NCBI GenBank assembly: GCA_954871525.1
Contig: OX940871.1
Location: forward strand, 20,087,086 to 20,151,085
Reading direction: 5' to 3'
Length of the DNA stretch: 64,000 bases
DNA from: Parietaria judaica
Lineage: Eukaryota; Streptophyta; Magnoliopsida; Rosales; Urticaceae
Numbering within the stretch: position 1 is the stretch's first letter; the number at the start of each line of letters is the position of its first letter. The position numbers were made by a program, and so were the translations under genes. Below are positions 1 to 11,589 of the stretch, in pieces. The notes under the pieces were generated by a model. That model did no database searches and was not told the origin of the DNA. It worked only from the letters and a program-made list of their open reading frames with translations.

Positions 1-171
1 GTCCACTATGATCGTGGACGGGGGACTTTGGCTGACCCCGGCCCGGCGTTTACCCAAGGAGGAAGTAAGGCAGCTTTCGAGAGCTGTGGAGAAGAGGTCC
101 CGAGACACACCTGTTGGCCTCCCAAGGAGCAAGATATGAGCAGCAAGGACAAATATGTAACATTCTTATGA
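1..171 (+). CDS. C-terminal end of an unrecognised protein, cut by the window edge
   Basis: The first frame is open from base 1 to a TGA at 169-171, giving 56 residues. The stretch has balanced, coding-like composition (three Cys, several Gly, Pro and charged residues), unlike the AT-rich DNA that follows. It lies tail to tail with FTSH12, whose stop codon is at 742, so the spacer would hold both 3' ends. I do not recognise the family. It could be the last exon of a host gene or a transposon fragment; the 5' part lies outside the window. Confidence 0.35.
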   Translation, partial: VHYDRGRGTLADPGPAFTQGGSKAAFESCGEEVPRHTCWPPKEQDMSSKDKYVTFL

Positions 172-290
172 ACTAAGTCAACAGTAAGCATTCGAAGAAA
201 GGGGATAATAATTTATTTATATAAACTTGAATAAAAATTATCGACATTTAGCTATAAATGTGTGTTAAGGGACAACAATTATTAGCTTCA

Positions 291-560
291 ACACAGAATA
301 CACAATTCATTGTTGAAAATACAGTATGACCTGAATAAATAATTTGATCGTTCAGCGACAAAAATTATGCCTTCGTGTTCAAGACTCACTGGTATACATA
401 GGTGCTGCGAAACCGGCTATATTAGCTTGTTATTCAATGAGAATACAAAACTCATTGTTGAAGATACAGTATATTCTTGACCGGGATGAACAATTTGACT
501 TATTGTGTTACAAAAAATCGAGCCTCCATGTCCAAGACTCGGTGGTGTATACATGCGCTT
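291..560. repeat. Diverged tandem duplication (about 145 bp unit) between the two convergent 3' ends
   Basis: Two imperfect copies follow one another with a 145 bp period. The block TCATTGTTGAA occurs at 307 and 452, each followed by similar sequence ending in TCCAAGACTC- or TCAAGACTCACTGG-like blocks. The stretch 172-741 otherwise shows no gene and probably contains the 3' UTR of FTSH12 and of the plus-strand fragment. Confidence 0.6.
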
Positions 561-741
561 AAAAATCCTGCAATATTTAGCTCGTTTGGCCGGATTTGTT
601 GCGAGTTTCAGGAATTATTCAGCTGAAAGAGAATTGTTCTTCCAATACTCCCGAACGCGCATGAGTATCTTCCTGTGTCTTTTGTTTCGAAGAACGCAGG
701 ATATCAGAACAAACGCACTTCACTGAAATTGCAGGAACTCT

Positions 742-3700
742 TCAACATCTGTGAAGCGGGGCGGGGTATATGTCTGGCGTTTGGTATCGCACTTTATCGT
801 TATGCGGCAACGGTCCATCCTAAAGAGTAACCAGATGTTATATTTGCTATAAACTTCAAGGATTTTTCAAGTGAACAGAAATTAATGGTAATAACTTATA
901 ACTTTCAAGATAATCTTCAAGTAAACAGAGGTTTTATTGTTTATAACTTGTTACGGATCCCTTCTTCGTTAAGCAGTACCAAACAGGGGCGGACCCATGC
1001 ACGTTTAGGGGTGGCGGACGTCACCCCCGGCTCTTCCGGGTAAAAAATATTTTGTTGTATAAACTGTTAATAAAATTTGTTTTTTCTATATAAATTACTA
1101 TGTTCCATTATACAATTTGAAATAACTCTGGTTCAATGGAGAAATGCTTGAGTAATATCTTCCTTCCCTATGCCAACCCCGAGATCGAGCTATGCCACCA
1201 CCTCTTTGAACCCACTATTTCCTTTTTGATATAATTCAGCCTAGTATTTTTATTACAACTCATTTATCTATGATTAATTAGTCACCCAGCCTCTATATTT
1301 TATTCACAAACACTTTTGTATCACTATATTAATTTTATTTTGATTAATCTTTAAAAAATATATAGTTAGTGAATTCTTTTATTTATATATATAATTATGA
1401 ATAAAGCAATTTGAGAATGAATTCTTTTATTTGTATATATATAATTATGAATAAAGCAATTAGTGGCTGTTTAATTTGATAAATATTATATAATATTTTT
1501 TTTATAAAGTAATATTAGTAAATAAATGGTACTTAATTTAAAATTTATAATAACAAAATACTTAATTTGATAGTTGCTTTGCTATTTACTTAATAAAAAT
1601 TATTGTTGAATTTAAGAGTCTAAAGAAGATATTATTATTGTTCCCGACCACATAAAAATACAACTATACATAATTTATTTTATCCGTGGTTCGTCACCCC
1701 CAACTCAGAATCCTGGGTCCGCCCCTGGTACCAAAGAAAGAACCGTAACACAAACTCTGAGGACGGACCACGGTCAATTATCTTATTTCATCCCATTTAA
1801 GTTAATTAAGGAATAACTGCCGTTTCTAAGTTAGTGTTCAACCTTTAGCAAATTTGTATTATTGGCGTACCAAAATCCTAATCTATTTCTCAAGGCTGCA
1901 GATTAGGATTGACAGAGATTAGCGTTCTTATCTTCAGTCGCACGGTTCCGTTATGAAATCAAGGTATTCTTCAGGTAAAAGGAGATTCTTTTGGTTATAA
2001 TTTTCAAGGCAAGTAAAGATGAATAATAATAAAAAAAAAAAACTTTTTGTTAAAACTTTTTCGGTTGGAAAGAAAAGGGTAGTACCTCGTCCAATTTTAT
2101 TTGGAACGGCTTTACGTAATCTTCAAACATCACCGGGGAGAGGCCCTTCATTTTCTCTTCCACCTCCTGTTAAAAAGAAAATCAAAGCTTATAATGAAGT
2201 GCATACATGCATTATTTAAACAGGAATATCGGCCTGTAACTGTGCTACGAGAAAAAAATGAAACCAAACGGGTTTGTTAGCTTACGAGTCCGGTGATCCT
2301 CGAATTCTTCAGTAGTTCCGCAGAAATTAAGTCGAGAATATGCCTATTTGTTTCAAGAGCAGACATAGCAAGCTCCTCGGTTTCTTCAATGTACTGCAAG
2401 TGAAAGTAACATCAGATTCTCAGAATGCTTTTACGTAAACGAACTTTAAACTATTTTTTTGAGGAAGAAATAATATGAAAGCATGTGCGATTACCCTATT
2501 CAACTCTCGAGTAAATAGCTCAGACACTTCAGGTGTCATGTTCGCCGGAATCACTTGAGGGTCATCCCACTGAAGGAAGAACAAGAATGATAAGTATAAT
2601 TAATAATAATAATTAAAAGAAAATTAAGACTAGTTTTGGCAACAATATGAAAGCAAATGAATAAATGAAGAAAGATTTACTCTGTATCTAATCAACTCGC
2701 CGTCGGGATTATCCGGTCTATCTGCTAGTCCGATTCTGTTTGTCAAGGGAAGAAGCCCTAGCCTCCGGTTTTGCGGACTGATGACCATCTCTCGAGCGAT
2801 CTAAAGAGAAAAATGAGAAGAAAAAAAATCCTGAAATCATGCCCATATTTTCAATGTCTGAAGTGAAACCGAAACCCAAAATTATAACGATAATAACAAT
2901 GTTTCGCACACATTTACCTTTGTTATCTTCTCAAGATCATCTGCTCCGCCGTCGGTTATATCATCGCCATATACGACACGCTCGGCGCAGCGACCACCAT
3001 GAGCAACCACCATTTGCATCCTCATGTACCCGAACGTTGTATACCCTTGGTCAACCATGTTCTCTCTCGGAAAGAACACTGAAATTGCTGTTTCCTGTAT
3101 ATCATTAAACCAAACGGGAACGGTCAACAAGAAATAATATTTCTTTTCTCATCAAATTTTCACAGAAGCCAAATTATCAAAATTGTTCACCAAATAATAT
3201 CAAGCCGGAAATTTGTACCTTTCCACCGGGAAGGAGCTGAGAAAACGCATGCCAATCGTACTGAGGAAACAAGTGAGCTAACACTATGTGGCCGGCTTCG
3301 TGTACAGCCAAAAGCTTCCTCTTTTCGAAAGAAACCTGTTGTTGAGATTAAAAATTAATGAAATACCAAATGATTAAGGTGATTAAATATAAAAGAGAAA
3401 TTCGCTATTTTTTTTACCCAATCTTTCCATTTTTGGAAAAATATACCCTCTAATTTCAAGCACAACTAAAAGGATATTTTTGAGTTTTGTATAATTAAAT
3501 GATGAGGATATAAAAAGGTAGCCAAATGCACTTTGAGGGTATATATTGGCTGTTTCTGAAAATGCAAGGTATATTTTTGCAGAAATTGAAAATAGAATTT
3601 ATATTTTCGCAGGGACATACACTTGCTTCACATTTCTGTTGCTCTTCTTCGGTCAGAAGAACGCCCATGCCTTCTAGAAGCTGTTTGTCTAAAACATCGA

Positions 3701-4644
3701 CTATATCTTCCTGGCGAATTTTCGACTGACCTTTTCTCACCTGCAAAATGTGGCTTATTAGCTGAAAACAAAATGCAAGTTTTCGGGATATCTGCAGGAT
3801 AAGTACCCACACATTAGTGTTTTGGAGCGGCATAATCCCATTGTTTGTTTTTCACTTGTTGTACTATGTTACGATTTATGCAGCTCCCAGTTTCCCAATT
3901 TGAACACTAACGGGAACTTACAGAGCTACATGATTTGTAACATTGGGTACTTAACCCGTGTTACAGTTACTTACCGACATAATTGCCGCTTCATTAACAA
4001 GATTCCGAATATCGGCACCAGAAAACCCAACCGTTCGAAATACTAGCTGTAATATCCCAAAAAAGAAAAGAAGAGGCCAAGAGTCAGTTTATAACTTTTG
4101 ACGGCCTAAGTTTCAGATTAAGTATGTCCCAATGATGTTTAAATTAAAAAAAAATGGGAATATCGATATTCGAGTATGTACTTTTTCGAATTCTACATCT
4201 TCCGCAAGCTGCTTTCCTGCACTATGCACACCAAATATGTCAACCCGTTGCTTTGAATCCGGCAAACCTACGTATAATCGACGGTCAATCCGTCCGGCGC
4301 GCACGAATTCTAGGTCTAGTTCGTCAGGTCGATTAGTGGCACAGATAAATATCACCGCTTGTCTAAGTGAGAAGCGATCAACACCTATCCTTTCTTTGCT
4401 GAAAATGACCAATCACATACATCAGGGAGAATCGTACAAATATAGAAAGTTATGAAGTTTGTAACTGAAATAAATGTAATTAGTTTTTGAAATTATAGAT
4501 AACTGGTTAAAAAATGTGGATTTTGTAGACTTAATTTATATTTATATATATAATTTTGTATTTATATATTTCATTGAATAAAGATATTTAGGGTGATTTT
4601 TACAATAAATATGGGATTAGGGTTTCTAATCCTATATACATATA

Positions 4645-4679
<35 letters not shown>

Positions 4680-7600
4680 GCGCCTAATCTAGGATTAGCC
4701 ATCAAGTTTGATTAGTGGAACTTCCTATTAAAAATCATCTAGAGTTTTTCCCGGTCTAACTCTCGAATTAGAAACCAGGGTTGCGCTGATCAAAAGAGTT
4801 CTTGTTTCGCGTTGACTATCTATCGTTATACTTACTCTCCATCAAGCTGGGCTATCAAAGCCTCGAATGTGGCCCTTCTCCTGGGATCCTTTCTTGCATG
4901 TCTTCCCGCAATTGCATCAATTTCATCCACAAACACAAATGCCGGAGCCTGCACACACATTCATGCATAACGATGATCTTGATACAGAATCTTACACACA
5001 CAAAATTGAACGAAAATCTATCGAGAGCCAGTCATAATTCAAATTTAATCCAACTTCATCATCTTTCAGTTTATTTGTTTATCTATAAGTTGCGATAACT
5101 CTTGTTTTAGTCTTACGAGTCCTAGTCTAGTTAAAATTTAGATTCTATATTAATTTAGACTTGTCCTACTACGCATCGTTATAAATAGACCAGTAACTAA
5201 CTTACTCCAACTTCAAAGATATAAGAATATCGAATAGAAAAAGGCCTTCTCCGTTGAGTGTATACGACAATTTTTTAATTCATAACTTGGGCTCGATTGG
5301 AACTCCTCTCTCCCACTCCATTAATTTATATAAGAACATATAACTGGGGAGAAAATAAAAATATAAAGTATCGCTTACGTTTCTCCTCGCAATGGAAAAC
5401 ATTTCATTGATTCTTGCCGCGCCGCTTTTCTCACTATCGGTAAACTCGGCACCAGAGGCAAAAACAAAGGGCAATCCGCTTTCCTTTGCAAGTGTCCTCG
5501 CAAAAAGTGTTTTTCCAGTTCCAGGAGGTCCAGAGAGAAGGACACCCTGTATCACAGCCAACTCTGTATCAATCTCGTTGGCTCTACAAATGAATATCGG
5601 CGATAATTATTACAGATTCATTTTCTGTTTAAACTATTTTCATTGATTCTTCTATGATTTTGGAAATTCATACTCGAGGGGAATTTGTTCTACCACCGGA
5701 TGGCAGTGTCAAAAGTATATTTGTAAGCAATTTAGTCTTTGGGTAGGGTGAACCTACATAAAGCTAGAGGGTTGATTCACTTAGGTTATGTTGAAATTGC
5801 TGTCTGTTAGACCGCTACTCACATACCGAAGGAGAGCTAATGAGGGCTCGGTCATTTAAGGCTTTCCTAATTAATTTTATTATGCTTTATTTAATTAAGT
5901 AAAGGGTATTGTGGGCTATTCTTGAATAATTATAGGATTAGGGTTTCCCAATCCCTAATAATATAGCTAGGTGCCTAGGGTCATCAGTGACAGCACGTTT
6001 GACTTTCTAATTCCACTCTTACGTCTTGCAAAGAGTTGTAAATGCGTTCTCAAAGGAACGGCCGTGATTATTGTTTTTCCAGTGAGTTTATCAATAACTA
6101 TTCACTACACCGGTGAATTTCCATTGGTTCTTGTATTAACGTTTCTTAATTGCAATAAGAAAAAACATAATAATTCGACAAAAAAAACACTTACCCGAAC
6201 AAACTTCACACCTCTTTCGTAGTACTGCATCGGGTTTCCCATATAAATCATCAGCTCATCAAGAAGGTCCCAAACATCACCTCCTAATACCACTTCCTTA
6301 TGCATCGATTTTGTTTCCCCGACTTCTCCAATAGGCTGAAATTGAATGACTAACGTATGAAATGAGAGCTAAAAATTACATAAAAAAATAATAAAAACTA
6401 GGACAAATTGACCTGAAGAATTGAAGTACTTACCATGATGAAGTTTTCCGCATAAGCCATATCGAAAAGTTGGTTATACTTCTTGTAAAGAAAACGCTTC
6501 GAGGTGATTAGAAAAAGCATGGCGGTTTCCCTTAAGAACCAAAGAATCAGGATTCCTGGCAACAAGGCAATCACTACTTTCATGAAGTAATGGACCCGGG
6601 GTTTCTGAAGAACATCGACTTCGACTCCAGAACTCATAATATTTTCAAACAAATATGGGTCAAGGGGAATATCAACCTACAAAAAAAAAAAAAAAAATGA
6701 GACTAAAACCAAACATGCAGAGAGCTCCAACTCCAGCTTGTGATTACAAATAAATAAATCATATCTGGACTCACAATGTATTCTAGCGGAAACCCTTCTT
6801 TCATCGTCACATATACTCGTTTAAGATCCTCGGTAATAACTACTGCTGCCACCTGTCAAAAAGAATCAAGAATGCTAAGATCGCACCTTGTAAGAAAAAA
6901 GGTACACAAAGCACATAGCATGTATACACATAACGTGAATATATATTCACGATTTGATATAATTATGAATGTTTCATAAAATGAGTAAATATCATGTAGA
7001 CAACACTTGGATAAAATACTTACTTACCTCAGAGCTATCAAGTTTCTGTAGAAAATATGTGTAAGGGAGTGTAGGGCGATAGAGCCACCATCTCTTATCG
7101 ATCCACAATGCCCTACTTCCCTGTGTCTCGGTTGCCTTTTCCACGACATCTTTGCGAAGGCTATTTTCGACCTCTCTCATGTCAAATTCGAGTGCATACC
7201 TTGAATTCATGGAATCTACTTTCTCTGTGAACTTTTCTTTCTCAATTATTTCCTTCCACTTCCGAAGTCTTTCCCGCCATGTTTGTTCACCTGGCAAGCA
7301 AAGTATCTCAACAGGTAGAACTTGGAACTATATATTGATAGTTATTAAATCAAATATTCAAACGACCTTAAAAGGGATTCGTAGATTATTATTACAAGTA
7401 ATTTGTGGCGGAGAATAAGATGATACTGTATTATAATTAGGGTAGACTTTACAAAAAAAAATATATGTAAGTACTAAGAATTCCTTGAACAACACTAGAA
7501 TGGATACATCGAATAACATCGAGCCAGAGTGAATAATTAGAATTTAGACTTATAACGTGAGCTGAAGCGCAAAGAATGAAGAAAGAAAGTACACGGATAA

Positions 7601-9988
7601 ATACGATATGATTTTCAAACAACCACAAGAGAACTGGGCGTTGCAATACAATCTATTATAATACTGTTACGATCCAAGATCGAGTCCCGGAATCAAGAGC
7701 GCGCACACATGATGAATACACGAACACACGATGAACACGATTGAACACAAAGGCCAACCTTCACAAAACCTAATCTCTCCTCTTGAGAGACTAAGTCTTG
7801 TGATTTGGTTCTTGGCTAATCTTCCCATTAACATGAACTCCCTTATATAGGGAAAAGAGCTTACAACCTAATGGACTCAATTGACGACATTGACTCGACT
7901 CACTCTCTAAACAACGTTTAACAACCACTAAACGACAAGACTTAGCAATGCTCGGGATGTATCAAATACTTACTTGTAGGTCCCCGTTTTCCGAAACTCG
8001 AAGCATGAACATAATTTTATTTGTCCACTGTTCTCAACAGAAGACTTCCCCAAAACTCCATGTACTCGAAATTAAGACTAAAATTATATTGAATACAAGA
8101 ACGTAGTACGAACCGAGCCATATGTTACAGCCCATATAATTAGTTATAAGCCTATTGGTTTATAAACCATCAACTAATCTCATAATTAGTCTGAGTAATG
8201 ACAAGGGAAAGAATGTTGTACTCTTATCTACTATGAATCAACAGCAAACAAACCTGAAACTCTTGATTCTTCCGTAACATCTCTTTTCTCGTCTGCGTTA
8301 AATTTAACATCACTACCAACTATTTGATTTACATCGTCATCAAGCTCTTCCGGATCATCATCCCAAGCATCCTCTCCAACATAAGAACTATCACGGACAC
8401 TGGTTCCATCAGGAGCTTCAACTAACTTCTTCATTTTCAAGCCCTTGGGCATCGACTTCCTCCAGATACTCTTCTTAAACCTGAATTATACGAAAAATTC
8501 AGGTGCTTAAAAGCAATACATTTAGAAGAAAAATGTAGCTCTCGTACTATTACAATTAATTAGGGAATTAAATCATACAGCAAAAACAAGGGAAGACAAA
8601 GAATTTTACTTTCTGATGTTGGCAGGAGATGGCTCGGGAATAACCGCCTCCATATAAGCCTCCGTAAACTCTTTGCTTTGGCGATTTATATAAGGTGCTC
8701 GAACAGCTCTGTATAATCCCCGAGAAGAAGCTACTACAACAAATATATAGAGAACCAACGCAGCAATTCGTTTAGCATCCCATGCCTTCAAATCCTGGGA
8801 AAAAATGAGTAATCGACCATAATTACCACCCACATTCGATAAACTTATGAAAAAATGATTCGCAATTCCGTAGAAAGGCATCACTTCGCAGCGAAAAATA
8901 CAATACTTCTCAGCATTCTGAATAACCATCATAATTGCATAAAGAATGTCAAAAGTAAAAAAAGTAGTAGAGTGATGCTTTTTCAATCTTCTATGTCGTG
9001 GAGCTCGAACCATATACCTCCTCGAGCATACAAGCTGAAATGGATGTACGGCTAACCAGGAGAGTCACATGCCCTCCCTCACTTGGTAGGGTGACTTTTA
9101 AAAAAAAAATCTAACGCCGTGGAATACCGAAGCACGTACTTTAAGTATACAAGCAGAGAAGGAAGGAGGGTGACTAAGAAGAGTCACATGCCCACCCTCT
9201 CCTAATTTTGTAAAATAATGTACATGATAAGTTAATTTTTATCAATAGAAAAGTTACTCTATATCCTGCTTTCAAGTGTCTTTCTTTATACGCAGTTCAT
9301 TTTAAAATGCGAGCGCTCAAGTTCAAATACTCAACCACCGAGCTAATAAACGGACAGAACAAAAAGTCTGCAACTTTATAGCTACTCTCTTACACCTTAT
9401 GTACTAACATCCTGAATTTATACATACATATATATGTATATATACACACCGATCACGGAACAATCATGACTCAAAATGATGTCTTTTTGATGTAATCCAG
9501 TTCAAAATTGGTTCTTTCTTCAGAGAACTGGGCTTAGCTAACCCTAGGGCTACAATGCAGAAGCAAGTAAGAGTCTTGAGGCAAAGAGAGAGAGAAGAGT
9601 TTACCTTCCAAAGCTCCAACTTGTTCCAGTTGAGAAACTTCGTGAACACGCCACTCCTAAGCCGTTCCAACTCGGTCTCCTCCCTGACTCGCCCCGCGAA
9701 CTCACTAGCCCTCGCAGTGACGCCCTCCAAGTCGAGCCCGGTCTGCTCCTTCACCGACTCGCCGAGCCTCGACCAGAAGCGGTCCGAGCCTTCCCGGACC
9801 GACCGGCTCAGAGCCTTCCATGAGAACCCGTCCGAGCCGCTCGGACCGGAAGCCGCGAGAGCGCGAAAGCCTGGTCTTTGGCGGGAATTTACGCGGACGG
9901 GGCGGCGGATTCGGAAGAGAGGGGCTTGAGAGAGCGGGGAAGAGGGAAGGAGAAGTGGGTTTGGCTTGAAGGAGAGAGTGGCGTCCAT
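742..9988 (-). CDS. FTSH12: FTSH12, plastid envelope FtsH-type AAA ATPase/zinc metalloprotease (19 exons, 985 aa)
   Basis: Exons on the minus strand: 9605-9988, 8610-8794, 8254-8480, 7028-7290, 6775-6852, 6434-6676, 6195-6335, 5379-5546, 4836-4948, 4182-4398, 3975-4046, 3621-3740, 3219-3335, 2928-3095, 2681-2800, 2495-2569, 2286-2393, 2086-2166 and 742-819. They sum to 2958 nt in one frame. Seen in the protein: Ser/Arg-rich plastid-type transit peptide; membrane segments near residues 137-152 and 412-436; Walker A GPPGTGKT (about 513-520); Walker B DEID (571-574); intact zinc site HEAGH (749-753). Family knowledge: FTSH12 works with inactive FtsHi proteins and plastid NAD-malate dehydrogenase in an inner-envelope motor for protein import and is essential in Arabidopsis. 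The start is the ATG at 9988. The last exon lies more than 1.2 kb beyond the preceding one because the final intron holds an hAT element; reading on into intron DNA after exon 17 would give a false early stop at 2277. Confidence 0.93.
984..1727. mobile_element. Non-autonomous hAT transposon in the last intron of FTSH12
   Basis: The 744 bp element begins CAGGGGCGGACCCA and ends with its reverse complement TGGGTCCGCCCCTG. It is flanked by a perfect 8 bp target duplication, GTACCAAA, at 976-983 and 1728-1735. These termini and the 8 bp duplication are diagnostic of the hAT superfamily. The interior is AT-rich and codes for nothing visible, so movement would need a transposase from elsewhere. It sits in the intron between FTSH12 exons 18 and 19. 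Confidence 0.92.
4741..4810. repeat. Dispersed intronic repeat, copy A
   Basis: The segment with GGTCTAACTCTCGAATTAGA recurs at 27107-27180 and, more diverged, at 30094-30165, always inside introns and preceded by similar AT-rich DNA. The three copies look like parts of one low-copy element, perhaps a TRIM or solo LTR, but clean ends were not found. Confidence 0.55.
7665..7964 (-). mobile_element. Solo LTR in FTSH12 intron 3, related to the LTR element at 18667-21449
   Basis: The 300 bp segment has TG...CA ends (TGTTACGATCC ... GGATGTATCA) and a perfect 5 bp target duplication, AATAC, at 7660-7664 and 7965-7969. Read on the minus strand it starts TGATACATCC and shares the order of blocks of the LTR at 18667: a GTCGTTTAG block, CCATTAGGTTGTAA, a TATA-like stretch, and a CTCTCAAGAG-type stem before the end. 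It has no internal region, so it most likely arose by LTR-LTR recombination. Confidence 0.85.
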
Positions 9989-10199
9989 TGACGAGCTCAA
10001 CGAAGCAGAGAAAGAGAGAAGGTGACGAAGAAGAGAAGCATTTTAGTTACATTGGCGAGGTGTTGGGGTTTATTATCCTTACTAGAAGAAGAAGAAGAAG
10101 ATACCTTTTCTTTTGCAGTGCCCAGATGACAATATATATATTTTTTTAGGAACCAGATGACAATAAAAAAAAAGGGGGGGGTTTATAACTTTATATATA
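9989..10199 (-). promoter_or_regulatory. Upstream and 5' leader region of FTSH12
   Basis: About 200 bp separate the FTSH12 ATG from the foldback repeat at 10200. It holds a purine-rich leader (GAGAAAGAGAGAAGG-like on the plus strand) and a GAA microsatellite near 10085-10100. No clear TATA box was identified, so the promoter assignment rests on position. Confidence 0.4.
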
Positions 10200-10634
10200 T
10201 GGTCAATGACGGTAAAAATCCTTTAAGTTTGGTCAAAGAACTCCTCATGTACTTAAAGTTTAAAAACTGTGTCAAAAGTATCCAAAGTCGCATTTGAAGC
10301 GTTGACCATCCATTCTCGTTACGCAGTTAACTTACCCATTAGCTCTGGCCACGTGGGTTTGCTGACGTATAATTTTTTTGCCACGTGGACGAGCCCAGTT
10401 AGGGGTTTAATTCGTTGTTTTGTTGTAAACGAGGCTGATGTGAGCTCGTCCACGTGGCGAAAAATTGTTATGTCACCAACCCACGTTTTTCCATGTGGCC
10501 AGAGTTAACGGGCAAGTTAACTGCATTATTCAACGTCTCAAATGTGACTTTGGGTATTTTTGCCACCTCTTTCAAAATTTGAGTACACGAGAGTTCTTTG
10601 ACTAAATTTTTGGGTATTTTGGTTGTCACTAACC

Positions 10635-10636
<2 letters not shown>
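10200..10636. repeat. Foldback (long inverted repeat) element with G-box motifs in both arms
   Basis: The left arm (about 10200-10395) is largely complementary to the right arm (about 10442-10636), with a loop of roughly 45 bp. Matching blocks include GTCAAAGAACTC with its complement near 10590, and GCCACGTGGACGAGC with its complement at about 10442-10458. Both arms carry CACGTGG cores. No transposase is present. It resembles a foldback MITE; the superfamily is not clear from the ends. A TA microsatellite (about 10638-10680) abuts the right arm. Confidence 0.75.
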
Positions 10637-10682
<46 letters not shown>

Positions 10683-10815
10683 TATATAAGAGGAGTAATT
10701 GCGGCAAAAGTATTTAAACTTGTAAAGGATACTCACGTTATAAAGTGCCCAAAGTTGAGTCAATAGGGCTAGCTGTGAACATCGGAGTTTTTAAAATAGA
10801 GTTATGGATTTTTAA

Positions 10816-11556
10816 GGTGGTGTTTGGTTAACTGGTTTGGGAAACCAGTTTTTCAAATTGGTTTGGGAGACTAGTCTGGGAGTTTAGTCTACCAAACCAG
10901 TTTGGGAGTTTGATTTTTGAAACACTGTTTGGTTAGTTTTTTGTTAATCTGTGGTTGAATATAAATGAAAAAAAAAGCAACAAAACACAATTTATGTTAT
11001 TAAAAAGAAAGTATGTTTTATTTGAAAGTAATATATATTAATAATGGCTAAAAAATATTTTCCATATAATATAAAAATTATTTATATTTCATGAATTTAT
11101 TTACATGTTTAAATAATGTAATATAAAGTAGTAAATATTCCGTTCAAGAGTTTATATCATTGTAATTAAGTTAGTATATAATAATATTCATATTTTAAGT
11201 ATATTTGTTAATATGATAGTAATATTATTAAAATTTATTATTATAGATAAAAATGATTTTAATAATTTATTATATAAGTTAACTTCATAGTTATAGCTTA
11301 TTATAAATAGTACAATAATATTATAGAATTATAATATATTAATACTGTTTTATTTTATACTATTGAGTTGAAGACCAAAGACAGAAAACAACTTCAAGTC
11401 GTTTTCTGTTTTCCTTCATTAAAATTTCAGGGGTCTGCGAGACCGATCTCGGAAAACAGAGACAACTGGCAACCAAACGTGGTCTGCGAAACCAATATGA
11501 CACTGTTTGAAACTAAAACCAGAAACTGGTCTCGGAGACCATAACCAAACGCCCCC
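10816..11556. mobile_element. Tourist-like MITE (PIF/Harbinger type)
   Basis: The left end starts GGTGGTGTTTGGTTA and the right end reads TAACCAAACGCCCCC, an imperfect terminal inverted repeat. Both sides carry the trinucleotide TAA (10813-10815 and 11557-11559), the expected Harbinger target duplication. The 741 bp interior is very AT-rich with no coding frame. The GGTGG start resembles the right end of the Harbinger at 32781-36900, which could in principle mobilise it. Confidence 0.75.
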
Positions 11557-11589
11557 TAAAGTTTTGAAGGGGATATAAAAAGGGGTTCT

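Noticed and set aside
2277..2292. FTSH12 ending at the TAA at 2277
   Set aside because: The GTAAGC at 2285 is a good donor and conserved C-terminal residues continue in exons at 2086-2166 and 742-819 in the right phase.
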